Assembly (NCBI GenBank): GCA_027011025.1
Contig: JALVAU010000336.1
Location: 1 to 6,832 of the forward strand
DNA length: 6,832 nucleotides
Direction of reading: 5' to 3'
DNA from: Campylobacteraceae bacterium
GTDB lineage: Bacteria > Campylobacterota > Campylobacteria > Campylobacterales > Sulfurospirillaceae
In this document: positions 1-6,613 of the stretch, one piece after another
Layout: the number at the start of each line of letters is the position of its first letter
How positions within the stretch are numbered: position 1 is the first letter of the stretch
The notes under the pieces: generated by a model
The model's database searches: none
Seen by the model: only the letters and a program-made list of their open reading frames with translations
Told to the model about the DNA's origin: nothing
Made by a program: the position numbers and the translations under genes

Positions 1-2
1 TT

Positions 3-245
3 ATATTTCTTAGCGTAATAGCTATTGTTTTAAATTTGACATATATCAAAACATCTATAATGATAATATCTCTATTTCTACCATTACTCTGTGAAGTAGC
101 GAATAGTGCAATAGAAAGAGTAGTAGATTTAGTCACACTAGAGCATCATGAGTTAGCAAAAAAAGCAAAAGATGCCGGCGCTACTCTAGTGTTTATGGCT
201 TATTTTATCGTAGCAATAATATGGATTGTAACTATATTATATTAG
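3..245 (+). CDS. dgkA: Diacylglycerol kinase DgkA, C-terminal part (5' end outside window)
   Basis: DgkA is a small trimeric inner-membrane kinase that phosphorylates diacylglycerol to phosphatidic acid, recycling lipid released during envelope polymer synthesis. The frame is open from the left edge to a TAG stop and gives 80 residues, roughly the last two thirds of a protein usually near 120 residues. The family signature is intact: E31, N34, E38, K56 and D57 of the fragment have the same spacing as E. coli E69, N72, E76, K94 and D95, the active-site residues, within CEVANSAIERVVD and AKKAKDAGA. Hydrophobic segments at about 1-10, 18-30 and 60-79 fit the membrane helices. An in-frame TTG at 36 could be mistaken for a start, but the family sequence continues upstream of it, so the gene begins outside the window. 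It ends 8 bp before the oppositely oriented flgH. Confidence 0.93.
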   Translation: MFLSVIAIVLNLTYIKTSIMIISLFLPLLCEVANSAIERVVDLVTLEHHELAKKAKDAGATLVFMAYFIVAIIWIVTILY

Positions 246-253
246 GGGCATCT

Positions 254-964
254 CTAAAAAGGCCATATTGATTCTAATATCTTTGATCCCCAAGGTTTTT
301 TCATGCTTTGATCAATATCACCTTCAGTTTTGTATAGTATTTTTGCATCAGCTATATATTTAGAATCTATAGTATTTGCCTGGTCTATATCATAAGGTCT
401 AATTACGCCACTAATCTGGATAATCTGTTTCTCACCATTTAATAAAAGCTCTCTGCTTCCCTCTATAAAATAATTTCCACTACTCAATATTTTAATAATT
501 CTAGCAGATATGGTTGTAGTAAATTTTTCATCTCTGCTATTGGTTCCTGTTCCCGAAAATGAGTTGGATGAATCTGTTGTTAGACCGATATTTGTTATTC
601 CATTTATCTTGCTAACCAAACTATTTACAGCACCGTTTCCTCCTGCGCTAGTTACAACTCCTCCACCTAGATTGTCTTTACTTGCTTTACTAAGATTTCT
701 TTTTGCATTTGAGCTTTGAGCTATATTTTCACTAATTATAACAGTTACTATATCATTTATATGCATAGCTTTTAAATCAGAGAAGAGAGGATTATCCCCT
801 TGCCCAAAGAGACTTCCGGGGTTTGATCTTGGAGTATCGTTTACCTTTGGGGGCAATTGATCAACATATTTTGGGGCTTTCATAGTGATTTTAGGATCAG
901 CAGGATGCACAGAACAACCCACAAACAGTATCATCACAAAAGAAAGTAGCAAAGCTTTTCTCAT
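254..964 (-). CDS. flgH: Flagellar basal-body L-ring lipoprotein FlgH
   Basis: FlgH forms the outer-membrane L ring, the bushing through which the flagellar rod turns. From the ATG at 964 the protein has 236 residues, normal for the family. It starts with a lipoprotein signal peptide (MRKALLLSFVMILFVGC) whose likely lipidated cysteine is C17. Family blocks follow: GSLFGQGDNPLF (50-61), the INDIVTVIISE strand (69-79), a Gly/Ser-rich stretch (about 99-142), the core from FSGTGTNSRDEKF through NYFIEGSRELLLNGEKQ to SGVIRPYDID (137-194), and a terminal WPF. The frame stays open upstream to ATGs at 1012 and 1033. I prefer 964 because it places the signal peptide at the N-terminus and has a TGAGAAA ribosome-site-like stretch before it, whereas neither upstream ATG has a good one. 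A sigma-54 promoter lies upstream, so it is probably transcribed separately from the dsbD pair. Confidence 0.95.
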   Translation of the reverse strand: MRKALLLSFVMILFVGCSVHPADPKITMKAPKYVDQLPPKVNDTPRSNPGSLFGQGDNPLFSDLKAMHINDIVTVIISENIAQSSNAKRNLSKASKDNLGGGVVTSAGGNGAVNSLVSKINGITNIGLTTDSSNSFSGTGTNSRDEKFTTTISARIIKILSSGNYFIEGSRELLLNGEKQIIQISGVIRPYDIDQANTIDSKYIADAKILYKTEGDIDQSMKKPWGSKILESIWPF

Positions 965-1053
965 ATTTTTCTCATTTATTAGTTTTAATAACCAACCTTT
1001 TATAAGTATCATATCATCGGTAATACAATACATATGGTCGACTCATAAACTTA

Positions 1054-1070
1054 AAGCAAAAAAAGTTCCA
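1054..1070 (-). promoter_or_regulatory. Sigma-54 (RpoN) promoter for flgH
   Basis: On the minus strand the sequence reads TGGAAC (1065-1070), five T, then TTGCTT (1054-1059). This matches the -24/-12 layout of RpoN promoters, with GG and GC at the required distance and the GGAA/TTGCTT variant typical of Campylobacter flagellar genes. The start site would fall near 1045, leaving about 80 nt of leader before the preferred flgH start. Hook and basal-body genes of Campylobacter and Helicobacter are known to be RpoN dependent and activated by FlgR (FlgS/FlgR two-component system). The -24 box lies only 4 bp beyond the stop codon of the preceding gene. Confidence 0.82.
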
Positions 1071-1074
1071 TAAA

Positions 1075-1365
1075 TCAAATATGCGCTTCGATAAACTCTT
1101 TTTTATCCTTGTTGAAAATATATGCTTCCATCGGATTTTCTCCAATTTGAAATATTATTTTACAAATACTAAATGATACTTTAGCTAATGCCTTGGTCAT
1201 AACCTCGAAGATATAAGCTCTAGTATTAAATAGATGAGTATGCGCCTCACCTTCATAAGCAAACTCTTCTCCCTCAATTGCAAGAAAACCCTCTCTTTTA
1301 AGATGTTTTTCAAATATTAGCTTATCTGAAAGATTTTCAATATCTACTATCAGTATCACTTTCAT
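1075..1365 (-). CDS. Uncharacterised 96-residue protein, translationally coupled to dsbD
   Basis: I do not recognise a named family. The ATG overlaps the dsbD stop as ATGA, so the two are probably co-transcribed and translationally coupled; an AAGG lies about 10 nt before the start. There is no signal peptide or membrane segment, so the product should be cytoplasmic. By eye the strand and helix pattern is: strand 2-8 (KVILIVDI), helix about 12-24, strands about 26-36 (FLAIEGEEFAYEG), helix about 48-63 (AYIFEVMTKALAKV), strands about 66-75 and 79-84. That order would suit a small alpha/beta, ferredoxin-like sandwich, but this is a guess from pattern. There is a single cysteine (C68), so a CXXC redox role is unlikely. 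The gene ends just upstream of the flgH promoter. It is likely real, given the operon overlap and the absence of a better frame. Confidence 0.8.
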   Translation of the reverse strand: MKVILIVDIENLSDKLIFEKHLKREGFLAIEGEEFAYEGEAHTHLFNTRAYIFEVMTKALAKVSFSICKIIFQIGENPMEAYIFNKDKKEFIEAHI

Positions 1366-3155
1366 CTTATCAAAACCTTATCCAATTGAGATGCAAACTC
1401 TTGTGCATTTTTATATCCAACTACTTTTAAAGATTTCAACTCTACTCCATTTTTAAAAAATATTATAGCAGGTGGACCAAAAACATTGAATCTTTTTAAG
1501 AGTCTTTTATCTTCATTATCATTTTTTGTAACATCAATTCTTAACAGTTTCATTTTATCCATTCTGCTACGAACTTGAGTATTTTTAAATGTTTTTTCAT
1601 CTAGCTCTTTGCAACTTATACACCAATCTGCATAAAAATCAATCATAATAGGCTTCTTAGAACTCTGAATAATCTTATTTAATTCATCGAGTGTTTTTAC
1701 TCTGTGAAATACTGCATGCTCTGCTATTGTATTTGAATTTTCCAACCTAGCTACTTGCATGTTTTTCTCTTCCAATGGATTTAAAGGATTTGTTGCACCC
1801 CTCATTGCACCGATAAATAGAAAAATAGAGTAGATGAAAATGATTACACCTATGCCTTTAAAAAACTTTGACCATCCAGAAGTCTCCTTATCTAAAGTTT
1901 CAAGAGCCCCCATATATATTGAACTAATCAGCAGTAATGCCATCCAAAGAAGCATGATAACCTGGGAATCAAGTATCCTAGAAAGCATATATATGGCTAC
2001 AGCCAACATCAAAACACCAAAAAAGGCTTTGATATTATCCATCCAAACTCCTGGACGAGGCATAAATTTACCTGCTCCTGCTCCTATAATCAGCAGTGGA
2101 ACGCCCATTCCTAGACTCATCACAAAAAGTGCTGCACCACCCAAGAGGGCATCCCCACTTTGACCGATATATATAAGGGCACCGGCAAGTGGCGCTGCTA
2201 CACAAGGTCCAACTATCAATGCTGATAAGAAACCCATAACTGCAACACCTACTACTCCGCCTTTATTACTGTTTTTCGATAATTTAGATTGTATAAAACT
2301 TGGCATCTGTATATCATAAAAACCAAACATAGAAAAAGATAAAAGCACAAAAATAAGACTAAAGATTGACAATACCCAAGGATCTTGGAGAGCAGTTTGG
2401 ATATTTGCTCCAAATAGACCTGCCATAACTCCGGCAATTGTATATGCTAATGACATAGCCAAAACATAAACCAACGATAAGAAAAAAGCCTTTTTAACAT
2501 TCATTTCTTTGGTAGATTGAGACACTATAACCGAAGAGAGTATAGGAATCATAGGGAAAACACATGGAGTCAAAGAGAGAAGCAAACCAAAACCAAAAAA
2601 TGTTAATAATACCATCAAAAAACTACTACTTTTGATGGTATTGGCTATAGTATCTTCTTGTGAAGTACTCATAGAAATACTATTATTTTGTGCTGTTTTA
2701 ATTTTTTTTTCACTTTTTAAGAGTGTAAAATCATAAGTATTACTCATAGGAGAGTAACAAAGCCCTCTCTCTGAACATCCTTGATATGAAATTTTTACTT
2801 TGTATTTTCCACTTTTTACATATTTTCTGATAATATCCATTGGTATGTTGATATTGATATCTTTTCTATGCACAATAAATTCATGAAATTTTACGGGTTT
2901 TGGGCGAGTTGATTCTTTATCTAGTAGCACTTTTTTGGGTTCAAGCAATTGGACATGAAGTTTATCATCATAAGCATACATTTTATCACCAAGCTTTATT
3001 TTTATATCCACACCCTTGTCTGACTGCACAGAACTGACTTTAAAAGCTTCTTCTGGGGTTAAAATATTCTGTTTTGGAAATGCAGCATGTAGTGATATAC
3101 TTATAAAAAGCGATAAAATAGATATTTTTACTATTTCTTTTAATATATTTGTCAT
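1362..3155 (-). CDS. dsbD: Thiol:disulfide interchange protein DsbD
   Basis: DsbD carries electrons from cytoplasmic thioredoxin across the inner membrane to periplasmic thiol proteins such as disulfide isomerases and cytochrome c maturation factors. At 597 residues it is full length, and all three redox modules are present. After a signal peptide (about 1-24, ending LHA) comes the periplasmic alpha domain with C127 and C133 in YQGCSERGLCYSP. The membrane domain (about 180-450) has C198 in LTPCVFPMIP and C318 in GPCVAAPLAG, the pair that passes electrons across the membrane. The C-terminal thioredoxin-like domain (about 480-597) has W511-C512-I-S-C515-K, and GPP (560-562) supplies the usual cis-proline. 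The ATG at 3155 has AAAAGG 9 nt upstream, and that site forms one side of a palindrome. It is first in a pair with the 96-residue gene and follows the dnaK terminator. A strong match to the family. Confidence 0.96.
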   Translation of the reverse strand: MTNILKEIVKISILSLFISISLHAAFPKQNILTPEEAFKVSSVQSDKGVDIKIKLGDKMYAYDDKLHVQLLEPKKVLLDKESTRPKPVKFHEFIVHRKDININIPMDIIRKYVKSGKYKVKISYQGCSERGLCYSPMSNTYDFTLLKSEKKIKTAQNNSISMSTSQEDTIANTIKSSSFLMVLLTFFGFGLLLSLTPCVFPMIPILSSVIVSQSTKEMNVKKAFFLSLVYVLAMSLAYTIAGVMAGLFGANIQTALQDPWVLSIFSLIFVLLSFSMFGFYDIQMPSFIQSKLSKNSNKGGVVGVAVMGFLSALIVGPCVAAPLAGALIYIGQSGDALLGGAALFVMSLGMGVPLLIIGAGAGKFMPRPGVWMDNIKAFFGVLMLAVAIYMLSRILDSQVIMLLWMALLLISSIYMGALETLDKETSGWSKFFKGIGVIIFIYSIFLFIGAMRGATNPLNPLEEKNMQVARLENSNTIAEHAVFHRVKTLDELNKIIQSSKKPIMIDFYADWCISCKELDEKTFKNTQVRSRMDKMKLLRIDVTKNDNEDKRLLKRFNVFGPPAIIFFKNGVELKSLKVVGYKNAQEFASQLDKVLIR

Positions 3156-3165
3156 TAGAAAAAAC

Positions 3166-3197
3166 CTTTTGATAAAATTTTTTTATTTTATCAAAAG
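3166..3197. repeat. Perfect 13-bp AT-rich inverted repeat over the dsbD ribosome binding site
   Basis: Arms 3166-3178 (CTTTTGATAAAAT) and 3185-3197 (ATTTTATCAAAAG) are exact reverse complements around a six-T spacer. On the minus strand, AAAAG of the dsbD ribosome site AAAAGG (3165-3170) lies in the downstream arm, and a run of six T follows directly before the start. It could be an RNA hairpin hiding the ribosome site, an intrinsic attenuator, or a DNA operator, because a possible -10 box lies in the other arm. The sequence alone does not decide which. Confidence 0.7.
3185..3193 (-). promoter_or_regulatory. Possible extended -10 promoter of dsbD
   Basis: The minus strand reads TGATAAAAT, which fits an extended -10 box (TGnTATAAT) with one mismatch. 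I see no convincing -35, which is common for sigma-70 promoters in this phylum. It lies inside the upstream arm of the palindrome, so a protein bound there would block it. Transcription would start near 3178, giving a leader of about 22 nt. The match is weak in such AT-rich DNA. Confidence 0.3.
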
Positions 3198-3232
3198 TAA
3201 GTAAATAAGTACCTAACCAAGAGTAATATCAA

Positions 3233-3258
3233 TGAGCCAGCCTTTTTTGGCTGGCTCA
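3233..3258 (-). terminator. Terminator hairpin of the hrcA-grpE-dnaK operon
   Basis: A perfect 10-bp stem, TGAGCCAGCC (3233-3242) with GGCTGGCTCA (3249-3258), encloses a 6-nt loop, 9 bp past the dnaK stop. It is GC-rich within AT-rich DNA. After the stem on the minus strand comes TTGATATTAC, a poor T tract, so termination may be incomplete. The plus strand has no T tract after the stem. Confidence 0.8.
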
Positions 3259-3267
3259 CTTACCTAG

Positions 3268-5145
3268 CTATTCTACTTCGGCATCTATGATTTCATCATC
3301 AACTTTTGAATCTTTCTTAGGTTCAGCACCTTTTGCGTCATCTTTTTTATACATAGCTTCTGCTAATTTATGGCTAACTTCTGTTAGTGCTTTTACTTTT
3401 TCATCTATCTCTTCTTTTGTAGCAGAGTCATTTGCTAGAACATCTTTTAGAGCTTTTAGGGCATCTTCAATTTTAGCTTTCTCACCGGCATCAACTTTGT
3501 CACCCATCTCTTCTAAAGATTTTTCAGTTTGATGAGCAAGGGCATCTGCTTGGTTTCTCGCTTCTACAGTCTTCTTCCTTTTTTCATCATCTTCTTTATG
3601 AAGCTCAGCATCTTTAACCATCTTTTCTATCTCTTTTTCATCCAATCCACTCGAACCGGTAATCTTAATCTCTTGCGCTTTACCTGTTGCTTTATCAGTT
3701 GCACTCACAGTTAAAATACCATTTGCATCTATATCGAAAGCAACTTCGATTTGAGGTACACCTCTTGGGGCAGGAGAAATATTTTCAAGATTAAATTGCC
3801 CAAGAGATTTATTATCTTTTGCAAACTCTCTCTCGCCTTGAAGCGCATGAATAGTAACTGCTGGTTGATTATCTTCAGCAGTTGAAAAAACTTGTGTCTT
3901 CTTGACTGGAATTGTTGTGCCTTTTTCTATCAATCTTGTCATTACCCCACCTAGTGTTTCGATTCCAAGACTAAGAGGTGTAACATCAAGTAAAAGAACA
4001 TCTTTTACATCACCTTTGATAACAGCACCTTGGATAGCAGCACCAATAGCAACAACTTCATCAGGATTTACAGATTTATTTAAATCTTTTCCAAAAAATG
4101 CTTTTACTTTTTCCTGAACCAATGGAACTCTGGTACTTCCACCAACCATAACAACTTCTTTGATTTCACCTTTATCAAGATCAGAATCTTTTACAACTTC
4201 TTTGATCTTTGTTATAGTTTTCTCAACCAAGTCTTCTATGAGAGCTTCAAATTTTGCTCTTGTTATTTTTTTAACCAAGTGTTTTGGACCACTTGCATCT
4301 GCTGTTATAAATGGAAGGTTTACTTCTGTTTCTGTTGAACTTGATAACTCTTTCTTAGCATTTTCAGCAGCCTCTTTGAGCCTTTGAAGAGCCATAACAT
4401 CACTTTTTAGATCAATACCATTCTCTTTCTTAAACTCATCTGCTAGATAGTCTATAAGTCTGTTATCGAAGTCGTCACCACCTAAAAATGCATCTCCACC
4501 GGTTGAGAGAACTTCAACTACACTATCTCCTGTCTCCAAGACAGTAACATCAAATGTTCCTCCACCTAAATCATAAACAACAATCTTCTCTGCATGTTTC
4601 TTCTCTAATCCATAAGACAGAGCAGCACTTGTAGGCTCATTTATGATTCTAAGAACATTAAGTCCTGCTATAACTCCAGCCTCTTTTGTAGCTTTTCTTT
4701 GTGAGTCATTAAAATAAGCAGGTACCGTAATAACAGCATCTGTAACATCTTCACCCAAGAATGCCTCTGCATCCTCTTTTAGTTTCATTAAAACTTTTGC
4801 ACTTATCTCTTGTGGAGTATATACTTTGCCATCTATCTCTATAGCACAAGCTCCATTTCTATCAACTACTTCATAAGGTAGTCTCTCTTTTGCCTGTTTT
4901 GCTTTATCTTCATCACACATTAAACCCATAATTCTCTTAATCGAATATATAGTTCTTTTTGGGTTTGTAACTGCTTGTCTTTTAGCAGTATCACCAACTA
5001 AAATCTCATCCTTATCAGTATAAGCTACTACTGAAGGAGTTGTATTTTTTCCCTCTTTATTAGGGATAACTTTACTATCTCCGTGCTCAAAAATTGCAAC
5101 ACATGAATTTGTTGTTCCTAAATCTATTCCTATAACTTTTCCCAT
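3268..5145 (-). CDS. dnaK: Chaperone protein DnaK (Hsp70)
   Basis: DnaK is the cytoplasmic ATP-dependent Hsp70 chaperone that binds exposed hydrophobic peptide segments, working with a DnaJ co-chaperone and GrpE. The 625-residue product is full length. The nucleotide-binding domain (1 to about 382) has the phosphate loop [10 protein letters not shown] (5-14), catalytic K70, E170 in [16 protein letters not shown] (192-199) with the T197 autophosphorylation site, and GGSTR (335-339). The interdomain linker VLLLDVTP (383-390) leads to the beta-sandwich peptide-binding domain (about 391-500), the helical lid (about 501-600), and a charged tail ending [10 protein letters not shown], the usual DnaK end. 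The ATG at 5145 has AAGGAT about 6 nt upstream. It is third in the heat-shock operon, 23 bp after grpE, and is followed by a terminator hairpin. No dnaJ gene is present in the window. Confidence 0.99.
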   Translation of the reverse strand: MGKVIGIDLGTTNSCVAIFEHGDSKVIPNKEGKNTTPSVVAYTDKDEILVGDTAKRQAVTNPKRTIYSIKRIMGLMCDEDKAKQAKERLPYEVVDRNGACAIEIDGKVYTPQEISAKVLMKLKEDAEAFLGEDVTDAVITVPAYFNDSQRKATKEAGVIAGLNVLRIINEPTSAALSYGLEKKHAEKIVVYDLGGGTFDVTVLETGDSVVEVLSTGGDAFLGGDDFDNRLIDYLADEFKKENGIDLKSDVMALQRLKEAAENAKKELSSSTETEVNLPFITADASGPKHLVKKITRAKFEALIEDLVEKTITKIKEVVKDSDLDKGEIKEVVMVGGSTRVPLVQEKVKAFFGKDLNKSVNPDEVVAIGAAIQGAVIKGDVKDVLLLDVTPLSLGIETLGGVMTRLIEKGTTIPVKKTQVFSTAEDNQPAVTIHALQGEREFAKDNKSLGQFNLENISPAPRGVPQIEVAFDIDANGILTVSATDKATGKAQEIKITGSSGLDEKEIEKMVKDAELHKEDDEKRKKTVEARNQADALAHQTEKSLEEMGDKVDAGEKAKIEDALKALKDVLANDSATKEEIDEKVKALTEVSHKLAEAMYKKDDAKGAEPKKDSKVDDEIIDAEVE

Positions 5146-5168
5146 TTTTTATCCTTTAATTTAATTTT

Positions 5169-5723
5169 TTATTTGACTATGCTAACCATTGCTGGTCTTA
5201 ACACTCTGTCTTTTATCTTATAACCTTTTTGAAATACCTCTAGTATCTCACCAGACTCTTTATCCTCACTATCAAGTTGCATCACTGCCTCATGAAAATT
5301 TGGATCAAATCCATCGTTTATATCAACTAATTCAATTCCGTGCTTTTCAAATGTCTTTTTGAATTGCTCTATCGTTAAGTTAATTCCCTCCTTGACTTTG
5401 TCTAAAAGGTTCTCATCTACACTACACTCATCTTTTTGGCAAGTATTCAGTGCCATATCTAACGAATCAATAATCGGCAACAGATCCCTTGCAAACTGTT
5501 CATGAGCATAGCTAACCGCTGTATATTTCTCTTTTTCCATTCTTTTTTTGATATTTTCAAAATCAGCATGAATTCTAAGATATTTATCTTCACACTCCCT
5601 AAGCTTGTCATCTAAGACTTTGATCTCATCAACACTCTCTTCATCCTGAGCAAGCTCATCAAATGAGACCGACTCTTCATCACTGTGTGGTAAATCCATA
5701 TCTTTTTCTTTCTTTTTACTCAT
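5169..5723 (-). CDS. grpE: Nucleotide exchange factor GrpE
   Basis: GrpE releases ADP from DnaK and so resets the chaperone cycle; in the family it is a dimer with a long coiled coil that also acts as a thermosensor. The 184-residue product is a normal size. An acidic, probably disordered N-terminus (1-30) leads to a charged helical stretch (about 31-70) with the signature YLRIHADFENIKKRMEKEK (48-66), then a helical dimer region, and the C-terminal beta domain with GFDPNFHEAV (138-147) and QKGYKIKDRVLRPAMVSI (165-182). Its ATG lies 2 bp after the hrcA stop, and the strong ribosome site AAAGGAG lies at the end of hrcA, so translation is probably coupled. Two cysteines five residues apart (C95, C100) sit in the helical part; I know of no role for them. 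Confidence 0.98.
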   Translation of the reverse strand: MSKKKEKDMDLPHSDEESVSFDELAQDEESVDEIKVLDDKLRECEDKYLRIHADFENIKKRMEKEKYTAVSYAHEQFARDLLPIIDSLDMALNTCQKDECSVDENLLDKVKEGINLTIEQFKKTFEKHGIELVDINDGFDPNFHEAVMQLDSEDKESGEILEVFQKGYKIKDRVLRPAMVSIVK

Positions 5724-5725
5724 TT

Positions 5726-6520
5726 TTACTCCTTTGCATTATTAAAAAAACTCTCAAAATCACTATCTAGCCTACCTAAACAAAACATTTGCAAAGATTC
5801 TTCATCTATTTTTGCATTATGTTTTACTGCCATACACCCTTTTGGAACAAAATCATCAAAATATATACCTATTCCCAATGTATCCAAAAAACTAGGCTCT
5901 ATGACTCTTTGTATAAAAGCCTCATCTTCCAACTCTTGGGCTATATTGTATAATTCATTTACTCCCTCTTTTAATAATGCATTTTGCAAAAGGATGCTGT
6001 TTAATTTACTATACAATTCATACAACCCAACTGAAGATGCAATCTTTTTCAAATCTCTCATATCGTAACCGATAAAATCATTTAAAAATATCTCTACTTT
6101 ATGGTGATATTTAATCACTACTTCCTCATCATCAAAAATCAATATCAAAAACCTATTGCCAACCTTTACCAACTCTTTAAAAGTAGAGTTTCTGCTTTTT
6201 TTCAAAATGCAGTACAACCCATAATCTCTCACAGAGTTTTGAACCTTGTCTATATCATCAATTTCAAGAGGTTTTTGAGGATCAATCTTATCAATCCAAT
6301 AATTTTTTAATGCTAGTTCAGTTGGAATTCGACCGCTACTTACATGCAACTGTACCAAAGAACCCTCTTTGGAAAGTTGTTTGAAATAGATCCTTATAGT
6401 TGATGGGGATATATTTAGAGTCATTCTTTCTTGAAGTTCGCTTGAGCCTATAGGGCTTTTGGACTTCAAGTATTGCTTTATGATTGACTCTAAAATAACA
6501 TCACTCTTAGATAATTTCAC
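5726..6520 (-). CDS. hrcA: Heat-inducible transcription repressor HrcA (short form)
   Basis: HrcA binds CIRCE operators and represses heat-shock operons, including its own; in the family its activity is tuned by GroEL. The N-terminal winged helix is clear: SSELQERMTLNISPSTIRIYF (26-46) supplies the helix-turn-helix, and LVQLHVSSGRIPT (55-67) matches the HrcA wing signature normally read as HTSAGR(I/V)PT. The rest is the divergent inducer/dimer region. At 264 residues it is well below the approximately 340 of Bacillus-type HrcA, but this short form is usual in Campylobacter relatives, so I do not call it truncated. The start is GTG at 6520: an in-frame TGA lies two codons upstream, AAGG lies 8 nt before it, and the next in-frame Met (M33) would remove the first helix. 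A CIRCE-like operator precedes it. Confidence 0.96.
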   Translation of the reverse strand: MKLSKSDVILESIIKQYLKSKSPIGSSELQERMTLNISPSTIRIYFKQLSKEGSLVQLHVSSGRIPTELALKNYWIDKIDPQKPLEIDDIDKVQNSVRDYGLYCILKKSRNSTFKELVKVGNRFLILIFDDEEVVIKYHHKVEIFLNDFIGYDMRDLKKIASSVGLYELYSKLNSILLQNALLKEGVNELYNIAQELEDEAFIQRVIEPSFLDTLGIGIYFDDFVPKGCMAVKHNAKIDEESLQMFCLGRLDSDFESFFNNAKE

Positions 6521-6544
6521 AGTTCAGACCTTCCAAAGTAGAGA

Positions 6545-6571
6545 TTAGCACTCTTCACTTTTAATTGCTGA
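6545..6571. promoter_or_regulatory. CIRCE operator (HrcA site), one arm degenerate
   Basis: The consensus is TTAGCACTC-N9-GAGTGCTAA. The plus strand has a perfect left arm TTAGCACTC (6545-6553), exactly nine bases, then AATTGCTGA (6563-6571), which matches 6 of 9 positions. It covers the predicted transcription start and the first part of the leader of the hrcA operon, where bound HrcA would block transcription. The perfect arm, correct spacing and neighbouring hrcA make the call strong despite the weak arm. Confidence 0.9.
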
Positions 6572-6575
6572 TGTA

Positions 6576-6605
6576 ATTATACAACATTGAGTGATGTTTT
6601 GTCAA
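6576..6605 (-). promoter_or_regulatory. Sigma-70 promoter of the hrcA-grpE-dnaK operon
   Basis: On the minus strand TTGACA (6600-6605) and TATAAT (6576-6581) are both perfect consensus hexamers, separated by 18 bp. The start site should be near 6569, giving a leader of about 50 nt before the hrcA GTG. A perfect -35 is unusual in this phylum, where -35 boxes are often missing, and suggests a strong promoter that is held down by repressors. Confidence 0.87.
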
Positions 6606-6606
6606 G
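6586..6606. promoter_or_regulatory. Candidate HAIR operator (HspR site)
   Basis: The HspR-associated inverted repeat consensus is CTTGAGT-N7-ACTCAAG. The plus strand has ATTGAGT (6586-6592), exactly seven bases, then TGTCAAG (6600-6606): 6 of 7 and 5 of 7 matches. It covers the whole -35 box and much of the promoter spacer, so a bound protein would exclude RNA polymerase. HspR controls this operon in H. pylori and C. jejuni; no hspR gene is in the window. Confidence 0.6.
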
Positions 6607-6613
6607 TAGTTTT

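Noticed and set aside
128..134. Another TTTAGTC heptamer inside dgkA
   Set aside because: A single copy without partner or spacing in AT-rich coding DNA is expected by chance; it does not extend the triple-repeat element at 6614-6650.
36..245. TTG at 36 as the start of a 69-residue membrane protein
   Set aside because: The frame is open to the window edge and the upstream residues are hydrophobic as expected for a DgkA membrane helix; the protein is a cut DgkA, not a small independent gene.
266..281. Small inverted repeat ATATT/AATAT as a dgkA terminator
   Set aside because: It is only 5 bp of A-T pairs, lies within flgH coding sequence and has no following T tract.
510..1073. Two plus-strand open frames (510-719 and 885-1073) opposite flgH
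   Set aside because: Their translations are low-complexity mirrors of the flgH coding strand, with no family features and no ribosome site that I can support.
1834..2437. Open frames opposite or out of frame with dsbD (1834-2163 plus, 2252-2437 minus)
   Set aside because: They lie entirely inside the well-conserved DsbD membrane domain and show no recognisable protein pattern of their own.
3016..3204. Plus-strand frame running from dsbD across its start region
   Set aside because: It consists of dsbD antisense plus the AT palindrome; there is no sign of coding selection.
3287..4387. Several plus-strand frames opposite dnaK
   Set aside because: They are serine/phenylalanine-rich antisense translations of Lys/Glu-rich and Gly-rich DnaK segments, a familiar shadow effect.
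6101..6310. Plus-strand frame opposite hrcA
   Set aside because: It is an antisense shadow of hrcA with no ribosome site or recognisable motif.
5726..6520. HrcA as a truncated pseudogene because of its short length
   Set aside because: The frame is intact, grpE follows at 2 bp with coupled signals, and about 264 residues is usual for HrcA in Campylobacter relatives.
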